DNA from: Oxyruncus cristatus
Lineage: Eukaryota > Chordata > Aves > Passeriformes > Cotingidae
NCBI GenBank assembly: GCA_013399855.1
Contig: VXAY01003221.1
Coordinates: 158,773 to 222,772, forward strand
Length of the DNA stretch: 64,000 nucleotides
Direction of reading: 5' to 3'
The notes below the pieces were generated by a model, which saw only the letters and a list, made by a program, of their open reading frames with translations, searched no databases and was not told the DNA's origin. The first letter of the stretch is position 1. Every line of letters starts with the position of its first letter. Both the position numbers and the translations under genes were made by a program. Of this stretch, positions 60,540 through 64,000 are shown piece by piece.

Positions 60540-62912
60540 GGCAGATGAAGTATTCTAAATGAGTCTGGCCGATGTTTCATGATCCCTAGTCCTTGACCTT
60601 GTGAGGTACTTCACCTTGCCAGATTGCTGGCAACTCAACACAGCAGAGAGAAGGCAGTCTAGGAGGCTTCTGGACTGTGTAGAAGATAACTTCTTGACAC
60701 AGCTGGTAAGCGAGCCTGTCAGGGCTGATGCCCCATACAGACCTGCTGTTTACAAACACAGAAGAAACCTGCTGGTGGGAGATGTGGGGGTTGGAGGTCA
60801 TCTTGAGCACAGTGATGACAAAATGATAAGAGTTTTCAATTCTTGCTGAAGTAAGGAAAGGGGTCAACAGAACATCTACTTTGAATTTCCAGCAGGTGGA
60901 AACAGCCATTAATAACAAAGGGGTCCAGGAAGGCTGGACATACTTTAGGAAGGAAATCTTAAAGGCGCAGGAGCAGGCCATCCCGAAGTGCCAAAAGATG
61001 AGCTGCTGGGGAAAAAAAATGGCCTGTCTGAACAAGGAGTTTTCCCAGGAAGTCAGGGAAAAAAAGAGTTTATGACCCTTGGAAGAAGGGACAGGAAGTT
61101 CAGAAAAAGTACAAGGATGTTGTTGGGTCATGTAGAGAGAAAATTAGAAAGGTGAAAGCTCAGCTAGAACTCAATCTGGCCACTGCTAAGAAAAATAATA
61201 AAAAGCAGTTTTTATAAATACGTTAACAACAAAAGGAGGGCCAAGGAAAATCTCTTAATTGGACACAGAGGGGAACATTGTAACCAAGAATGAGGAAAAA
61301 GCTTAATGCCTTCTTTGGCTCAGTCTTTAACAGGAAGATCAGTTATCCTTAGGGCAAGTGGCCGCCTGAGCCGGTAGACAGAGACAGGGAGCAGAATAGA
61401 TGCCCTGTATAATCCAGGAGTAAGTCATTAGTGACCTGCTTAGCCACTTAGACACTCGTAAATCTGTGAGTTCAGGTGGGATTCATGAGAGGGTACTGAG
61501 GGAGCTGGCAGAAGAGTTCACCAAACCACTCTCTGAAATTTATGATCAGTCCTGGATAACTGGGGAGGTCCCAAATGACTGGAGATTGGCCAATGTGATG
61601 CCCATCCTCAAGTAAGGTCAGAAGGAGCATCCAGGGAACTAGAGGTCTGTCAGCCTGACCTTGGTGCCTGGGAAGGTTATGGAACAGATTATCTTGAGTG
61701 CAATCACACAGAATGTACAGGATAACCAGGGGATCAGGCCCAGCCAACACGGGTTTAGGAAAAGCAGGTCCTGCTTGACCAACCTCATCTCCTTTCATGA
61801 CCAGGTGATCCTCCTAATGGATAAGGGGAAGGCTGCAGATGTAGTCTACCTGGACGTCACTAAAACCTTTGGCAACTGTCTCCCACAGTATCCTCCTGGA
61901 AAAGCTGGCAGCCCACAGCTTGGACAGTTCTTTGCTTGGCTGAAGAACTGGCTGGATGGCCAGGCCCTGAGAGTGGTGGCGAACGGTGCTGCATGCAGTT
62001 GGTGGCCAGTCACTAGTGGTGTACCTCAAGGCGCAGTGTTGGGCCCAGTCCTGTTTAATATCTTTATTCATGATCTGGATAAGGTGATTGTGTGCACTCA
62101 GTAAGTTCATGGACAATACTAAGTTGGGTGGGAGTATAACAGGTTGGATTGATGGGCCGAGGCCAATTTTATGAGGTTCAATAAAGCAAAGTGCCAGGTC
62201 CTGCGCTTGTATCACAACTCCATGCAGCTCTACAGCATGGGGGAAAAGTGCTGGAAAGCTGCCCAGGAGAAAAGGATGTGGGGGTGCTGGTAAATAGCCA
62301 TCTGAACATATACCAGCAGTGTGCCCATGTGGCCAAGAAAGCCAATGGCATCCTGGCTTCTACTAGAAATAGTGTGGCCAGCAGGACCACGGCAGTGATC
62401 ACCTCCCTCTACTCAGCATTGGTGAGGCAGAACCTTGAGTTCTGTGTCCACTTCTGGGCCCCGCAATTCAAGAAGGACATTGAGGTGCTGGAGTGTGTCC
62501 AGAGAAGAGCAACAAAGCTGGTGAAGAGTTTAGAGCACTATGAGGAGTGGCTGAGCGTGCTGGTGTGTTAAGCCTGGAGAAAAGGAGGCTTGGGGGACCT
62601 TATAATTTTCTACAACTACGAAGGAGGTTGTAGCAAGGTGGGGATTGGTATCTTCTCCCAGTCAACTAGTGAAAGCACAAGAGGACACAGCCTCAAGCTG
62701 CACCAAGGGAGATTCAGGTTGGAAGAATTTCTTCATGGAAAGCATTGGAAATGGCTGCCCACAAAGGTGGTGGAGTCACCATTCCTGGAGGTGTTCAAGA
62801 AACAACTGGATGTGGCACTTAGTGCTACAGTCTAGTTGACAAGGTAGAGGTTGGTCAAAAATTTGACTCCATGATCTTGGAGGTCTTTTCCAACCTAAAT
62901 GATTCTGTGATG
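60540..62912 (+). mobile_element. CR1 LINE, longest copy in the window
   Basis: About 2.4 kb of CR1 ORF2 and 3' end. Around 60600-60850 is the end of the endonuclease domain (LLDCVEDNFLTQLVSEPV block). From 61470 to 62104 lies the reverse transcriptase, with [17 protein letters not shown] near 61747 and [16 protein letters not shown] near 62012. Then come 62191-62571 and 62590-62839 (RNSVASRTT and [15 protein letters not shown] blocks). Frameshifts break the frame. The catalytic YxDD-type motif of the palm is not readable in this copy. It ends with the CR1 terminus gattctgtga at 62901-62910. The copy is dead, but less decayed than its neighbours. Confidence 0.93.
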
Positions 62913-63449
62913 TCAAAACAATTAGAAAATTTCGACATCATCAGTGCTAAAACAAAATTTTGATAACATTTTCACTTAAGCATGAAGATTCAAAAGAAAC
63001 ACTGAACTCTTCTAAAAAATCTTATCTATTAATTTCTTTCAGATATAGTGTGATATCTTTCTGCAGAACCCTGCCCTTAAATAACTCACCGAATAAAGTG
63101 CCTTGTTACCTGACCTGACCACAGCCTCAAATTCTCAAATCTAAAATGAGTAGTGCTCAGCTTCATTGTTTTTGAAGGGTGCTTCACATGGGAACTTCAC
63201 CCAAGAGGGTAAATTCACTCCACTGACACTGACACTTGAACTCTATTGCTGCTCTAATGACTATTTTATTATACTGTTGTAAAGTTCTCAAAGTAGAAGG
63301 ACTGAGAAAGCCTGAAATACTGCCTCATCAGAGCACTTATCAAGGAGTTACAAGTTTCAATGTGTTCATCAAGGTCCAGATAACCACACAGCTGTACAGG
63401 ATCTTCTTCATCAGATGGAAGATTTAACATGGTCCACAGATACAGAGAT
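62913..63449. other. Intergenic sequence: nothing recognised
   Basis: Short unique-looking stretch between the 3' end of the long CR1 and the LTR at the window edge. Confidence 0.6.
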
Positions 63450-64000
63450 TGTCATGGTTTAGCCCATTCCCCTCAGTTTTAGAGTAGAAGATGGTTGATT
63501 CCAGGTGAAATTCCGGCTAAGTAGCCAATTAGAGGACTTCTCTGACGTCTCCATGAATTACATATTTAACACAAACCGGAAAAGAAGGGGTTGTAGTTGT
63601 GTGTGGCGCAGAAAGAAATTTGGAGCCATGATGTGAGTGAGGCAGCAAGGCCTCCCGAGTGGGGGCCAGGCCCCCTCCACCCCTGGCCTTGGGCCGGGGG
63701 CAGGCCTGGCACTGAACCTTCTGGCCGAGGCATGTGGCAGAGTGGAGAGGAAACTCCAGAGAAAAGCTGCTCGGCTGAAGCAAAAGAAATTCCAGCCCTG
63801 AGAGGAGCAGCGGCGAACAAGAGATAACGCTGTAGTCTCCAAGGTCAGTGGAAAGGAGGGAGTGCAGAGGCACGGGGGAGTTCCCCCTGCTCTCTCCCTC
63901 CAGCAGGGGAGAAGACTTTAAAACTAAAATCCCTGCCACCTGTGGAAATGATTTGGAATGAAGAGACTTTCATGTGGGTTCTTCCCCCGGAGGCCTGGAT
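63450..64000 (+). mobile_element. Probable LTR, cut by the window edge
   Basis: It begins TGTCATGGTTTAGCCC, the 5' end type of several avian LTRs (compare the start at 59506). It is followed by GC-richer sequence unlike the flanking DNA, including a ggccaggccccctccacccc stretch near 63666. No polyadenylation signal or 3' terminus is visible before the window ends. The family cannot be named with certainty. The open frames here are low-complexity by-products. Confidence 0.45.

Noticed and set aside
60586..61131. 181-codon minus-strand open frame
   Set aside because: It is the antisense of the CR1 element; the plus strand reads as CR1 endonuclease/RT.
61814..62215. 133-codon minus-strand frame
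   Set aside because: Antisense of CR1 reverse transcriptase.
50001..64000. Exons of the neighbour CHMP5 or BAG1 expected from mammalian synteny
   Set aside because: No matching protein segment was found on either strand; these genes, if near, lie outside the window.
1..64000. CRISPR array, tRNA, rRNA, riboswitch or bacterial-type operon
   Set aside because: No regularly spaced direct repeats, cloverleaf or operon structure was seen; this is vertebrate intronic and repeat DNA.

Overview
The window is vertebrate nuclear DNA, almost certainly from a bird. It is AT-rich and intron-dominated. It carries CR1 LINE copies with the avian 3' terminus (gattctgtga type) and several LTR families that I recognise from bird genomes. 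The only cellular gene I can support is NFX1 on the minus strand. Human NFX1 lies on 9p13, which corresponds to chicken chromosome Z, so a Z-linked origin is likely, but that is inference. The species cannot be fixed from this sequence.

NFX1 (2839-45698, minus) was traced exon by exon. Twenty-one internal coding exons were placed, and each has GT donors and AG acceptors and joins the next in frame. They encode about 1,069 residues in order: a degenerate PAM2 motif, a low-complexity basic/Ser-rich region, a RING/PHD-like Cys-His finger, an array of NF-X1-type zinc fingers, and an R3H domain. The first coding exon (a few residues) was not found and probably lies in or beside the N gap at 49447-49810. 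The last coding exon or exons (about 55-60 residues plus 3' UTR) lie beyond position 1. Exon numbers here assume one missing upstream coding exon, as in human NFX1.

From left to right: 1-2838 is intron 22. 2839-45698 is the gene body. Its introns hold a CR1 (4345-5668) and a decayed endogenous retrovirus fragment (6628-8280) in intron 21, two LTRs in intron 20, one LTR in intron 13, a CR1 in intron 7, an LTR in intron 5, and two LTR-type elements in intron 3. 45699 to about 49400 is intron 1 with a CR1 piece. About 49030-50000 is a GC-rich, GC-box-containing CpG-island promoter broken by an assembly gap. 50000-64000 is upstream intergenic DNA made largely of nested CR1 and LTR remnants, with no cellular coding exon recognised.

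The gene and the repeats do not form a functional system. The window is one housekeeping-type regulatory gene whose introns and upstream flank have been colonised by retroelements. The observations most worth checking are a Phe-to-Ser change at the key position of the NFX1 PAM2 motif, an inverted pair of related LTR elements about 15 kb apart that straddles the promoter, and LTRs lying in intron 13 in the sense of the gene. I found no CRISPR, operon, tRNA, rRNA or novel system.
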